A DNA stretch of 64,000 nucleotides. It comes from Methylobacterium sp. Leaf117 (GTDB taxonomy: Bacteria; Pseudomonadota; Alphaproteobacteria; Rhizobiales; Beijerinckiaceae). The stretch is taken from the NCBI RefSeq assembly GCF_001422985.1, contig NZ_LMNL01000034.1, forward strand, positions 704,111 to 768,110, read 5' to 3'. The notes beneath the pieces are model-generated. The model saw only the letters and a list, made by a program, of their open reading frames with translations. It was not told the DNA's origin and made no database searches. Shown one piece after another: positions 43,897 to 51,977 of this stretch (its first letter is position 1; each line of letters starts with the position of its first letter). A program made the position numbers and the translations under genes.

Positions 43897-44826
43897 TTAA
43901 CCATAGGCGGTCGCGATGACCCGGCCGATCGCCGCGTGGGCTGCATCGCGCGCCTCGGCCGACGCCGTAGAGCCCGTCAGGTACAGCGCGGCGATCAGGG
44001 GCGGCCGGGCCGGCGGGCGCAGGATCGCCACCACGTTGGCGGTGCCGTAGGCGCCGCTGCCGGTCTTGTCGCCGACGCCCCAATCGCCCGGAAGCCCAGC
44101 CCGCAGCCGCATCGTGCCGGTGCGGGCCGCTGTCATCCAGCCCTCAAGCCGGGCGCGACTGCCGGGCGTGAGCGCGTCGCCGAGGAGGATTGTCCGGACG
44201 GTCGCCGCCATCGCGGCCGGTCGGGTGGTGTCGCGCGGATCGCCGGGCTCCGCGCTGTTCAGGTCGGGCTCGGTGCGGTCGAGCCGGGTCACGGAATCGC
44301 CGAGGCTCCGGCAATAGGCCGTGAGGGCGGCGGGACCGCCGAGCGCCTCGAGCAGCAGGTTGGCGGCGGTGTTGTCGCTCCACACCATCGCGGCCGCGCA
44401 CAGCGCCGCGACGGACATCGCCCCGGCTTCCGGCCCGCCCTCCTTGAGCGCCCCGCCTGTGATCGGGGCGTACACGTCGAGATCGGCCGCCGTGTAGGCG
44501 ATCCGGCGGTCGAGCTGGTCCTGGCCGGCCTCGACCCGGGCCAGGATCGCGGCGGCGAGCAGCAGCTTAAAGGTGCTGCAGAGGGGGAACGCCGCATCGG
44601 CCGCAAGCTGCAGCGAAGGGCCGCCCCCCGTGTCGAGGACGGTGACACCGACCCGCCCGCCGAGGTCGCGCGCGATCTGTTCGAGAGCCGCGCCGGCCTC
44701 GACGAAGAGGTCCGGCGAGGCCTGAACCGAGCCCGGCAGGACCGGCACCGGCAGGACCAGCACCGGCAGGACCATAACCGGCAGGACGGCGCCAGCGCGC
44801 AGGATCGTGCGCCGGGTGAGCGTCAT
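43897..44826 (-). CDS. Class A beta-lactamase, last gene of the moxR/bat operon
   Basis: Serine beta-lactamase of 309 residues. All active-site motifs are present: CSTFK (Ser70-Lys73 equivalents), WSDN (Ser130 loop), RTEPDLN (Glu166) and DKTGSGAYG (KTG). A leader with TRRTILRAG suggests Tat export, and its hydrophobic part VLPVMVLPVLVLPVPVLPG is built of 15-bp repeats. ATG 44826 overlaps the batD stop in ATGA, so it is made as part of the operon and not as a free resistance cassette. Penicillin hydrolysis is expected; the spectrum cannot be read. Confidence 0.93.
   Translation of the reverse strand: MTLTRRTILRAGAVLPVMVLPVLVLPVPVLPGSVQASPDLFVEAGAALEQIARDLGGRVGVTVLDTGGGPSLQLAADAAFPLCSTFKLLLAAAILARVEAGQDQLDRRIAYTAADLDVYAPITGGALKEGGPEAGAMSVAALCAAAMVWSDNTAANLLLEALGGPAALTAYCRSLGDSVTRLDRTEPDLNSAEPGDPRDTTRPAAMAATVRTILLGDALTPGSRARLEGWMTAARTGTMRLRAGLPGDWGVGDKTGSGAYGTANVVAILRPPARPPLIAALYLTGSTASAEARDAAHAAIGRVIATAYG
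44733..44792 (-). repeat. 15-bp tandem repeat in the beta-lactamase signal peptide (4 units)
   Basis: CCGGCAGGACCNGCA-type units start at 44733, 44748, 44763 and 44778 on the plus strand. They encode VLPVL-like pentapeptides of the hydrophobic signal core. Confidence 0.85.
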
Positions 44827-46217
44827 GGGGTTGCCGAGCGCGCCTGCGGCGCTGCGGCCGAGGGTGCCTTGCGACCGTCGAGGGCGGCGAGGCGCGGTCG
44901 CGTCTCCGCCAAGGCCGGTGCCACCGTCACGGGCCGGGCCAGGGCACGGGCGAGGGCGGGCAAGTCGAGGGCAGGCAAGTCGAGGGCCGCCGCCGGACCC
45001 TGGCCGTAGAGGCTGTCGTCCAGCGCCGCGAGCCCGGCCGCGATCTCCGGCTGCGTCTGCCAGGCGCGGGCCAGGTCGGGCCGCCCCGACAGGACGGGGT
45101 CGAGCACGGCGCGAAAGGCCCGCGCGTCCCGGGCCGAGGCGGCCTGCCTCAGGGCGCGCCGCGTTCGGGCGTCGAGACGGCGGCGGCGGACGTCGCGGCC
45201 GGTTCCGACGCCGATCAGGGCGAGGCCGAGCCCGAAGGCGCCGAGGGCGGCCGTCACCACCAGGAGGGGGGAGGCCGGCACGATCGGCTTGGCCTCGTCG
45301 TCGCGGTCGGGCAGGCCGCCGCCGATCTGGCGGGCCGGGATCTCGGCCTCGCGCAGGGTCCGGGACACCGTGTCGAACCACGGGATCACGATCGCGTCGA
45401 GGGGGATGACCTCATCGATGGCGGGGCGCACGTCCCATTGGTAGGTGGCGCGCGCCACCGGGCCGGACGGGGTGATGAGGGTCTCGCGGGTGACCGGTCC
45501 GGCGAAGGTGAGGATGCCGCGCGTGCGCATCACCGGCCGGGGCGGCAGCCCCTCGGCGACCAGGCCCTGCGCCTCCAGGGTGACGATGCGGCGGGTGGTC
45601 TCGCCGAGCTTCACCGTCTCGGGATCGGGGCTCCAGGAATCCGTGATCGTCACGTCCTTAGCCGGCAGCCACCACGGCTCCTTGGCGTCGGGGCCGCCCA
45701 CCGGCTTGGTCCAGGTGGCGACGGGCAGGTTCACCGGAGCCGAGGGCACGTCGACCACGACGCGCTTGCCGCCCTCGTTGACGGTGAGGCGGTGGATGAA
45801 GGGATCGATGGTGAAGTCGCCCGGATGGTGCGGGAAGATCGCCACCACCCGGTCGAAGGCGATCGCCACCTGTCCGTCGGGCAGGCGGGTCTTCGACCAG
45901 GCGTCGCGGCCGAGCTGGGTCCAGCTGAAATTGGCGAGCGACGGCTGGATCACCTCTTCGAGCAGGATCGCCTGGCGATAGACGCCGTGGATGCGCAGCA
46001 GGACCATCTCCCGCGAGAACGGATCGGCGTTGCCGTTGCGTTCCGGGGTGACCGTGAGGGTGAGATCGCCGGGACTGATTTCGGCTCGGAGGGGAACGGG
46101 CGCGAGGAGGAAGGCCGTGAGACAGGCAGCGACGATGCTGCGCCGGTGCAAGAATCCTGTCGGCTCGCCGTCATCCCGGGGCCGCGCGGCGGATGGCTCG
46201 GAACGATCGCTCACCAT
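44823..46217 (-). CDS. batD: BatD-like membrane protein
   Basis: A 464-residue envelope protein. After the leader (CLTAFLLAPVPLRA) the periplasmic part has beta-rich BatD-like segments (VFLLRIHGVY-type region reads MVLLRIHGVYRQAILLEE), then one transmembrane helix (PLLVVTAALGAFGLGLALIG) and a basic cytoplasmic tail. The C-terminus has a small LPALD repeat. Bat proteins are linked to aerotolerance and envelope stress in Bacteroides and Leptospira; the precise job is not settled. It overlaps batC by seven bases and the beta-lactamase by four. Confidence 0.75.
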   Translation of the reverse strand: MVSDRSEPSAARPRDDGEPTGFLHRRSIVAACLTAFLLAPVPLRAEISPGDLTLTVTPERNGNADPFSREMVLLRIHGVYRQAILLEEVIQPSLANFSWTQLGRDAWSKTRLPDGQVAIAFDRVVAIFPHHPGDFTIDPFIHRLTVNEGGKRVVVDVPSAPVNLPVATWTKPVGGPDAKEPWWLPAKDVTITDSWSPDPETVKLGETTRRIVTLEAQGLVAEGLPPRPVMRTRGILTFAGPVTRETLITPSGPVARATYQWDVRPAIDEVIPLDAIVIPWFDTVSRTLREAEIPARQIGGGLPDRDDEAKPIVPASPLLVVTAALGAFGLGLALIGVGTGRDVRRRRLDARTRRALRQAASARDARAFRAVLDPVLSGRPDLARAWQTQPEIAAGLAALDDSLYGQGPAAALDLPALDLPALARALARPVTVAPALAETRPRLAALDGRKAPSAAAPQARSATP

Positions 46218-47116
46218 GGATTGCTCCCACCCGGCACGGCGGTGCCGGCCTCGATGCGGACCGCCTGCTCGGCCTTCAGGCGCAGCTTGAGATAGCGCCC
46301 CGGATCGTCCGGCAGGGTCTGGAGCCAGAGGCGGTCGGGCCGGATTTCGTGGGCTTCGAAGCTCTTGGTCACCCGGCGCACCTCCCGCTCGGGGGCGGCC
46401 GCGACCATGGCCGAGCCGGCGCCGGTGCGGCCGCGTCCGGCCGCGTCGCTGGCCGAGCCCCGGGCCTCGCCCTTGCCGGAATCCACAGAGACCTGCTCGG
46501 CCTTGCCGCGGCGGGCGACCTTGCTGTTGCCGGGGGTCGAGGAGGTGGTGCCGCCCTCCTTGTTGCCGGCGAGGCCTTCGCCGCTGGAGGTGGCCTGGGT
46601 GTCGTCGTTGGGGTCCTGGTTCGAGGTCTTGTTGTAGCGCGCGCCCACCGTGGCGGTGGCATTGGCCACGCCCCCGCCCTTGCCGGGATCGCCGGCGCCC
46701 TCGTCGACCAGGCGGGCGATCAGCGAGCGGTTGGCCTGGGCGTCGGCATCGCGCGGATTGTATTGAAGCGCGGCGTCGTAGGCGTCGAGGGCGCCCTGCA
46801 GGTCGCCGGATCTCGCGAGCGCATTGCCGAGGTTGTAGGCGTTGCGGCGGCCGCCGCTGCGGAACAGCGCAGCGGCCTCGTCGTAGCGGCCGGCCTGGTA
46901 GAGGGCCGGGCCGCGCCAGGCCGGATCGTCGAGCACCCAGGCGGCGGCGCCGGGCAGTCCGGCGCCCATCAGGGTGCGGCCGAGGTTGGTGCGCGGCTGG
47001 GTGCTGGCGGTGAGGGCGAGGATGCCGGCGCCCGCGAGCCCGAGGCCGGCGAGGCGGGCCCACCGGGTCCAGTCCCGGGGCGGCGCGGGCAGGGCGGATA
47101 ACAAACCGATCGCCAT
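46211..47116 (-). CDS. batC: BatC-like TPR protein
   Basis: A 301-residue protein with an N-terminal membrane segment (LAGLGLAGAGILALTAS) and two TPR-like units (PALYQAGRYDEAAALFRSG and NLGNALARSGDLQGALDAYD). A Ser/Thr/Gly-rich disordered region (about 135-225) precedes a conserved C-terminus (WLQTLPDDPGRYLKLRLK) typical of this operon type. It lies between batB and batD and overlaps batD by seven bases. A scaffold role in a Bat complex is inferred. Confidence 0.75.
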   Translation of the reverse strand: MAIGLLSALPAPPRDWTRWARLAGLGLAGAGILALTASTQPRTNLGRTLMGAGLPGAAAWVLDDPAWRGPALYQAGRYDEAAALFRSGGRRNAYNLGNALARSGDLQGALDAYDAALQYNPRDADAQANRSLIARLVDEGAGDPGKGGGVANATATVGARYNKTSNQDPNDDTQATSSGEGLAGNKEGGTTSSTPGNSKVARRGKAEQVSVDSGKGEARGSASDAAGRGRTGAGSAMVAAAPEREVRRVTKSFEAHEIRPDRLWLQTLPDDPGRYLKLRLKAEQAVRIEAGTAVPGGSNPW

Positions 47117-47129
47117 CAGGCGCTCCTCA

Positions 47130-48059
47130 TCAGGCGGCCCTCCGGAACAGGACGAGGGCCGGCAGCAGCGCCAGCAGCACGAGCCAGCGCCCGAGATCGG
47201 CGAAGGCCAGCACGGTGTAGCCGCCGGCGGCGAGGTGCTGCGCCGTGCTGACGCCGACCGCATCGAGCACGGGGGCGGGCTGGTCGAGGACGGCGAAGCG
47301 CCCGGCGCCCGCATCGGCGAGGCGTTCGAGAGCGCCCCGGTCGGGTTTCGGCGAGCCTGTCGGCAGGCCGGGTCCGGCGGGCACGAACACACCGTGCAGG
47401 TGCCAGCCCTTCGCCCGGATCGCGGTCGCCTCCCGCAGGGCGGCGTCGCCGATGCCGTCGCCGTCGGTGACCAGGACCACGTCGCCCGCGATCACGCCGG
47501 CCTCCTCCAGGGTGCGGCGGGCCAGCGCCAGCCCGCGCTCGGGATGGGTGCCCCGGTCGGGCACGGTGTCGCCGTCGAGGGCGAACAGGGTCGAGGACAG
47601 GGCGTCGCGGTCGGTGGTCGGCGGGGCGGCGAGGTAGCTGTCTCCGGCATAGACCACCACGGCGACGCTGCGGGTCCCGGCCGCCTCGGCCACGCTCTGG
47701 GCGATCTGGCGCACATCCTTGAGGTGCCCGCCCTCCGCGATGGAGCGCGACAGGTCGACCACCACCACGGTGGCGTCGAGGTTGCGGAAGGTGGCGGCGT
47801 CCGGGCGCTCGACGGCGGGGCCGGTCAGCGCCAGGGCGATCAGGCCGGCCGCGAGGGCTGCGGCGAGGTTCGCCTGTCGGCGTCCGCCCAGCACCGCGCC
47901 GCGCTTGGCGAGGAGCGCCATCAGGGCGGGATCGACGGCCCGGGTCCAGTCGCCGAGCGGCGCCGAGCGCCAGGCGGCGCGCAGCGCCAGGGCGGCGACG
48001 AAGGGGATCGCCACCAGCCACCAGGGGCGTAGGACCGCGATGGTGTCGAGGACGCTCAT
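47130..48059 (-). CDS. batB: BatB-like von Willebrand factor A membrane protein
   Basis: A 309-residue inner-membrane protein with helices at both ends and a periplasmic vWA domain. The MIDAS motif DLSRS starts at Asp102 (DxSxS), with later metal-site residues in LVTDGDGIGD. It is coupled to batA by an ATGA overlap. Metal-dependent protein binding is the usual vWA function. The pair of vWA proteins batA and batB is a hallmark of MoxR-associated operons. Confidence 0.82.
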   Translation of the reverse strand: MSVLDTIAVLRPWWLVAIPFVAALALRAAWRSAPLGDWTRAVDPALMALLAKRGAVLGGRRQANLAAALAAGLIALALTGPAVERPDAATFRNLDATVVVVDLSRSIAEGGHLKDVRQIAQSVAEAAGTRSVAVVVYAGDSYLAAPPTTDRDALSSTLFALDGDTVPDRGTHPERGLALARRTLEEAGVIAGDVVLVTDGDGIGDAALREATAIRAKGWHLHGVFVPAGPGLPTGSPKPDRGALERLADAGAGRFAVLDQPAPVLDAVGVSTAQHLAAGGYTVLAFADLGRWLVLLALLPALVLFRRAA

Positions 48060-49117
48060 GCGGTCCGCCGCGACGCGAGGAGGCCGGCCGCCGCCAGGAA
48101 GGCGAGGGCGGCGGGCCAGGGCCAGAGGTCTTTGCGCAGGGGAACCGGCGGGGCCTTGGCGCGACCGCCCTCGATCTGATCGATCGCCTCCGCCATGGCC
48201 ATGAGATCGTCGGTGGTTTTCACGCGAAACATCCGGCCGCCGGTGAGGTCGGCGATGTCCCGCAGGGTTTCGGTGTCGACCACGTCCTGCTCGCCGTCGG
48301 CATTCGAGAGGTCGCGGGGGCCGAGCGCGATGGTGTGGACCCGGATGCCGAGTTCCTTGGCGAGGCCGGCGACATCGCGGGGGGTGGTCTGGCCGGCATT
48401 GTTGGCGCCGTCCGTCATCAGGATCACCACTTTGGCAGTGGCCTGCGGCGCGCCCTCAGCCTGCGGCACGCCTCCCGCCTGTGGCACGCCCCCGGCCTCG
48501 GCCCCCGTCGGGCTCAGGCGCTTCAGGGCGAGGCCGAGGCCGTCGCCGATGCCGGTGGAGCGGCCGACGAGGCCGATGGTCGCCTCGTCCAGGGCGCGGG
48601 CGACCGTGGCGGTGTCGAAGCTCGGGCTGGCGGCGACGTAGGATTCGTTGGCGAAGATGACGAGACCGATGCGGTCGCCGGCCCGGCGGCGGATGAAGTC
48701 GGTGCCGACGCGCTTGACCGCGGCGAGCCGGGTCACGGTCTGGCCGTCGAGGGCGAAGTCGCGCCGCTCCATCGAGCCGGAGAGGTCCATCGCCAGCATG
48801 ATCTCGCGGCCTGAGGCCGGAAGGGCGGTGGCCGGCAGGACGAGGCGGGGGCCGGCCAGGGCGACCACGAGGGCGCTCCACAGGGTCCAGATCAGGACGG
48901 CGCGACCCCGACCGCGCGCCGCGATGCTCTCGCCCCGCGCGGCCTCGGCCACCAGGGAGGCCGGCACCCGCAGGGCGCCGCTCGATCCCACCCGCTCGGC
49001 CGGCATCAACCGCGCGGCCAGCAGCGGCAGGGGCAGCAGCAGCAGGGCATAGGGACTCGCGAGGTCGAAGGCGGAGGCGAGGGCGGTGAGCCCTTGTGGC
49101 AAAAGTCCCGTCATCAT
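48056..49117 (-). CDS. batA: BatA-like von Willebrand factor A membrane protein
   Basis: A 353-residue membrane protein with an N-terminal helix pair and a vWA domain holding MIDAS DLSGSM at 111-116 and ILMTDGANN later. Inside the domain, between the metal motifs, lies an insertion GGVPQAGGVPQAEGAPQA made by 18-bp repeats, probably a surface loop. It starts three bases after the DUF4381 gene and overlaps batB in ATGA. Two adjacent ATG codons begin the ORF. Confidence 0.85.
   Translation of the reverse strand: MMTGLLPQGLTALASAFDLASPYALLLLPLPLLAARLMPAERVGSSGALRVPASLVAEAARGESIAARGRGRAVLIWTLWSALVVALAGPRLVLPATALPASGREIMLAMDLSGSMERRDFALDGQTVTRLAAVKRVGTDFIRRRAGDRIGLVIFANESYVAASPSFDTATVARALDEATIGLVGRSTGIGDGLGLALKRLSPTGAEAGGVPQAGGVPQAEGAPQATAKVVILMTDGANNAGQTTPRDVAGLAKELGIRVHTIALGPRDLSNADGEQDVVDTETLRDIADLTGGRMFRVKTTDDLMAMAEAIDQIEGGRAKAPPVPLRKDLWPWPAALAFLAAAGLLASRRTA
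48441..48494 (-). repeat. 18-bp tandem repeat inside batA (3 units)
   Basis: Units GCCTGCGGCRCGCCYYC start at 48441, 48459 and 48477 and code for a GGVPQA hexapeptide repeated in a loop of the vWA domain. Confidence 0.85.
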
Positions 49118-49120
49118 GGC

Positions 49121-49579
49121 TCAGGCCCCGATCCGGGCGAACAGGCGGGCCAGTTCGGCATCCACCGGCCCGGGCTCGGGCGCGCCGCGCTGGTAGAGCC
49201 CGTCGGTGAAGATGCAGCCGGCGCCGGCGCTGAAGAAGGTCGTGGCGAAGAGGCGGTCGAGGGTGGCGGCCCAGGCGGCCCCCTGCGCGTCCGCCGCCGC
49301 ATCGCCCTGGAGCGTCCGGGCGAGGCGGCGAAGCAACTGGGCCTGGGCCACGCGGCGGCTCTCCGGCGGCAGGGCATTGGCGGCGGCGAGTTCGCGCAAG
49401 GCGGCCCGCCGCACCGAACCGCGCCGCCGGGCGCGCAACCAGCGCAGCAGGCCGAAGGCGAGGGCGGCCGTGAACCCGAGCGCGATGGCGAGCATCACGG
49501 CGCCCTGCGCGGCCCCGGTTTCGGCGGGCAGGTGCAGGCCGCGCAACTGGTCGAGGCTCGGAGCGGCGTCGGAGTTCAC
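49121..49579 (-). CDS. DUF4381 family membrane protein (GTG start)
   Basis: A 152-residue protein with one transmembrane helix (AVMLAIALGFTAALAFGLLRWL) and a basic cytoplasmic helical part, matching DUF4381, a family found almost only in MoxR/DUF58/vWA operons. GTG 49579 has AGGGGA seven bases upstream. It lies 30 bp after the DUF58 gene and three bases before batA. Function unknown; likely a structural part of the Bat complex. Confidence 0.78.
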   Translation of the reverse strand: MNSDAAPSLDQLRGLHLPAETGAAQGAVMLAIALGFTAALAFGLLRWLRARRRGSVRRAALRELAAANALPPESRRVAQAQLLRRLARTLQGDAAADAQGAAWAATLDRLFATTFFSAGAGCIFTDGLYQRGAPEPGPVDAELARLFARIGA

Positions 49580-49609
49580 GCGGTGATCCCCTGATTCACG
49601 TGAAACACG

Positions 49610-50572
49610 TCAGAGCACCGCATCAAGGCGCTCCATCAGCGGGGCGTAGGCTTCGGGGCCGGCTTCCACGTCGAGGCGCAGGCCCTCGATGCCGCGCCGG
49701 GCATAGGCGACGAGGCGCGCATCCGCGCTCGGCGGCGCGTCGGCGCTCTTCCGTGCCGTGTCGGCCCGGCTCGCCTGGACGGTGCCGCGCCGGCCGTCCG
49801 GCGTGGCGAAGGGGTAGAAGCCGGGCGGGCGGGCGCGCTCGAAGGCATCGCTGACCAGGACGAGGCGAATCGATAGGCGTTCGGCCATGATGGTCAGGAG
49901 ATGGTCGAAATCGGCGCCCGGCGTATCGAGGGCGCTGCCGATGACGAGGTGGCCACCCGAGGGCAGCAGGCTCTGGGCGAGGGTGAGCGCCGCCGCCAGG
50001 GGCGGATCCGCGCCGCCGGCCTCCGACAGGGCACGGGCATGGGCCAGCGCCAGGGCGCCGGTGATCGCCGTCATGGCCCGCTCGCCGCCGGCCGGGCGCA
50101 CCACCACGGGCTCGCCGGCCCCCACGGCCACGAGGCCGATGCGGCCGCCGTCGCCGACGATGCGCCAGCCGAGCAGCACCAGGGCCTCGGCCGCCGCCAC
50201 CGAGCGGAGCGCCCGCCTGGTGCCGAACAGCATCGAGGGCCGGAGATCGACGAGGAGCACCACGGCGCGGTCGCGCTCGTCGTGGTGGGTGCGCACGTGC
50301 AGGATGCCGGTGCGGGCGGTGGCGTTGCGATCGATGTGGCGGCGGTCGTCGCCCTCGGACCACAGGCGCACGTCGTCCGGCTCCGAGCCGCGCCCGCGCC
50401 GCCGGGTCACGATCCCGCCGGGCAGGCCCGCGAGGGTCCGGGTGGCCGGGCCGGTGCCGCGCCGGGCGAGGTGGCGCAGGCCCATCAGCGCCTCGCCGGA
50501 GAGGTGGATGCCCGGCGCCAGCAGCGGGTCGGTGTCCGACCGGGCGGCGGGGGCCGGGCTCGGGACAGACAT
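49610..50572 (-). CDS. DUF58 domain protein
   Basis: A 320-residue cytoplasmic protein. RRRGRGSEPDDVRLWSEGDDRRHIDRNATAR is the DUF58 signature region, followed by a degenerate vWA-like fold (VVLLVDLRPSMLFG). DUF58 proteins are the standard partner of MoxR ATPases. It begins eight bases after the moxR stop. The absence of membrane helices differs from DUF58 forms that carry two N-terminal helices. Confidence 0.85.
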   Translation of the reverse strand: MSVPSPAPAARSDTDPLLAPGIHLSGEALMGLRHLARRGTGPATRTLAGLPGGIVTRRRGRGSEPDDVRLWSEGDDRRHIDRNATARTGILHVRTHHDERDRAVVLLVDLRPSMLFGTRRALRSVAAAEALVLLGWRIVGDGGRIGLVAVGAGEPVVVRPAGGERAMTAITGALALAHARALSEAGGADPPLAAALTLAQSLLPSGGHLVIGSALDTPGADFDHLLTIMAERLSIRLVLVSDAFERARPPGFYPFATPDGRRGTVQASRADTARKSADAPPSADARLVAYARRGIEGLRLDVEAGPEAYAPLMERLDAVL

Positions 50573-50580
50573 CGTCGCGC

Positions 50581-51591
50581 TCAGAGCGCCCGCACCCGCT
50601 GGACGAGGCCGCGGATGATGCCCCGCGCCGTCTGGCCCTCGGCCGCGGCGCGCCAGGTCAGGCCGATGCGGTGCGCCAGCGCGTCGGCGGCCAGATCCGC
50701 CACATCCTCCGGGATGACGTGGTCGCGGCCGCGCAGATAGGCTCGCGCCTTGCCGGCGAGCATCAGCGCCAGCGTGCCGCGCGGCGAGGCCGGATGCTCG
50801 ATGGCGGCGCGCAGGTCCGGGGCCGCCGCATCGGTGCGGGTGCCGGCGACCAGGCGCACGAGGTAGTCCTTGAGCGCCGGGGAGACGTAGACGTTCAGGG
50901 CTGCCTCGCGGGCAGCCCGGATCTCCGCCACCGAGAGCCGCACCGGCATGGCCTCGGCGTGGTGGTTCAATTCGCCCTCGACGAGATCGAGGATGCGGCG
51001 CTCGGCGGCCTCGTCCGGCATCTCCACCAGGACGTGGAGGAGGAAGCGGTCGAGCTGCGCCTCGGGCAGGGGAAAGGTACCCGCGTGCTCGATCGGGTTC
51101 TGGGTCGCCACCACCATGAACGGGTCGGGCAGGGCGTGGGTGTGGCCCGAGACCGTGATCTGCCCCTCCGCCATCGCCTCGAGCAGGGCCGATTGCACCT
51201 TCGGGGGCGCGCGGTTCACCTCGTCGACGAGGACGAGAGAGTGGAACAGGGGGCCGGGCAGGAATTCGAAATCGCCGGCATCCTGGCGCCACACCGTGGT
51301 GCCGGTGAGATCGGCCGGCATCAGGTCGGGAGTGCACTGAATGCGGGCGAAGCTGCCGTCGAGCCCGTCCGACAGGCGTTTGACCGCGCGGGTCTTGGCA
51401 AGGCCGGGGGCGCCCTCGATGAGGAGATGACCGCCGGTGAGGAGGCCGATCAGCAGGCGCTCCACCATCGCGTCGGCGCCGATGAGCCCGTGCAGCAGGC
51501 CGTCGCGCAGGGCGAGGATGCGCCCGCGCAGGGCGGCATCCACGGGCGGAGCGCCGGACGCCGGACGCTCGGCGAGGATCGCGCCGCTCAT
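50581..51591 (-). CDS. moxR: MoxR-family AAA+ ATPase
   Basis: Cytoplasmic AAA+ ATPase of 336 residues thought to act as a chaperone-like remodeller with vWA partners. Walker A is GAPGLAKT at 60-67, Walker B LVLVDEVN at 119-126, and the sensor region TQNPIEHAGTFPLPEAQLDRF is diagnostic. ATG 51591 has no Shine-Dalgarno of its own, but its first bases overlap the stop of a 30-codon ORF that does. It heads the eight-gene operon ending in the beta-lactamase. MoxR of methylotrophs was first named for methanol dehydrogenase maturation; no mox genes are here. Confidence 0.92.
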   Translation of the reverse strand: MSGAILAERPASGAPPVDAALRGRILALRDGLLHGLIGADAMVERLLIGLLTGGHLLIEGAPGLAKTRAVKRLSDGLDGSFARIQCTPDLMPADLTGTTVWRQDAGDFEFLPGPLFHSLVLVDEVNRAPPKVQSALLEAMAEGQITVSGHTHALPDPFMVVATQNPIEHAGTFPLPEAQLDRFLLHVLVEMPDEAAERRILDLVEGELNHHAEAMPVRLSVAEIRAAREAALNVYVSPALKDYLVRLVAGTRTDAAAPDLRAAIEHPASPRGTLALMLAGKARAYLRGRDHVIPEDVADLAADALAHRIGLTWRAAAEGQTARGIIRGLVQRVRAL

Positions 51592-51680
51592 GCGGACAAC
51601 GCCGCTGGTGCGAGCAGGCTCGCGTCGATCGGACGAATCGCCCGGATCGTCTGGGGGGCAGGAACGGTGGGCCGATCCAT
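51588..51680 (-). CDS. 30-residue leader ORF overlapping moxR
   Basis: A short ORF begins at ATG 51680 with a strong GAGGAGA ribosome site six bases upstream and ends in TGA overlapping the moxR ATG (ATGA). The peptide is rich in Pro, Ala and Ile (MDRPTVPAPQ... ending AALSA) and is not hydrophobic enough for a signal. The best reading is a leader that couples translation of moxR. A regulatory peptide is possible but not shown. Confidence 0.55.
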   Translation of the reverse strand: MDRPTVPAPQTIRAIRPIDASLLAPAALSA

Positions 51681-51977
51681 GCGCGTCTCCTCGGTGGCTT
51701 TTTTGGATGCGAATTCTTGAGCGATCCGCAGTCTTCGGGTGTGCCCGCTGCGCGGGGCGGGCGTCAATCCCGCGCCGACCTCCACGAGGCCGCAGGCTTG
51801 CCTGAGGCTGCAGGCTTGCCCGAGGCCGCAGGCTTGCTCCGGGGTTGTCCGGTCGAACGCCCCGTTTCGGGCACGATCCGGTCCGGAGCCTCGCCTGTCC
51901 GGACTTGCTTGCCCTGACTCGCCAGCCGAGACTTGCTTGCCCAGCCTTGCCCGCGGGATTCGCCCGTCCAGGCTGGA
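51681..51977. other. Gap with repeats between moxR leader and Cys-rich gene
   Basis: Contains the likely promoter of the moxR operon near its left end, and repeats related to GGCTTGCCYGAGGC over the rest (main array 51786-51839, looser copies with CTTGCCC up to about 51955). No protein gene is seen. Confidence 0.5.
51786..51839. repeat. 18-bp tandem repeat array (3 units)
   Basis: GAGGCYGCAGGCTTGCCY units start at 51786, 51804 and 51822, differing at one to three positions, in a non-coding gap. Confidence 0.85.

Noticed and set aside
43897..44826. Mobile resistance cassette
   Set aside because: No transposase, integron or inverted repeats; the gene overlaps batD and has the same codon character as its neighbours.
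50581..51591. Methanol dehydrogenase (mox/mxa) cluster
   Set aside because: Only a generic MoxR with vWA partners is present; no mxaF, mxaI or pqq genes occur here.
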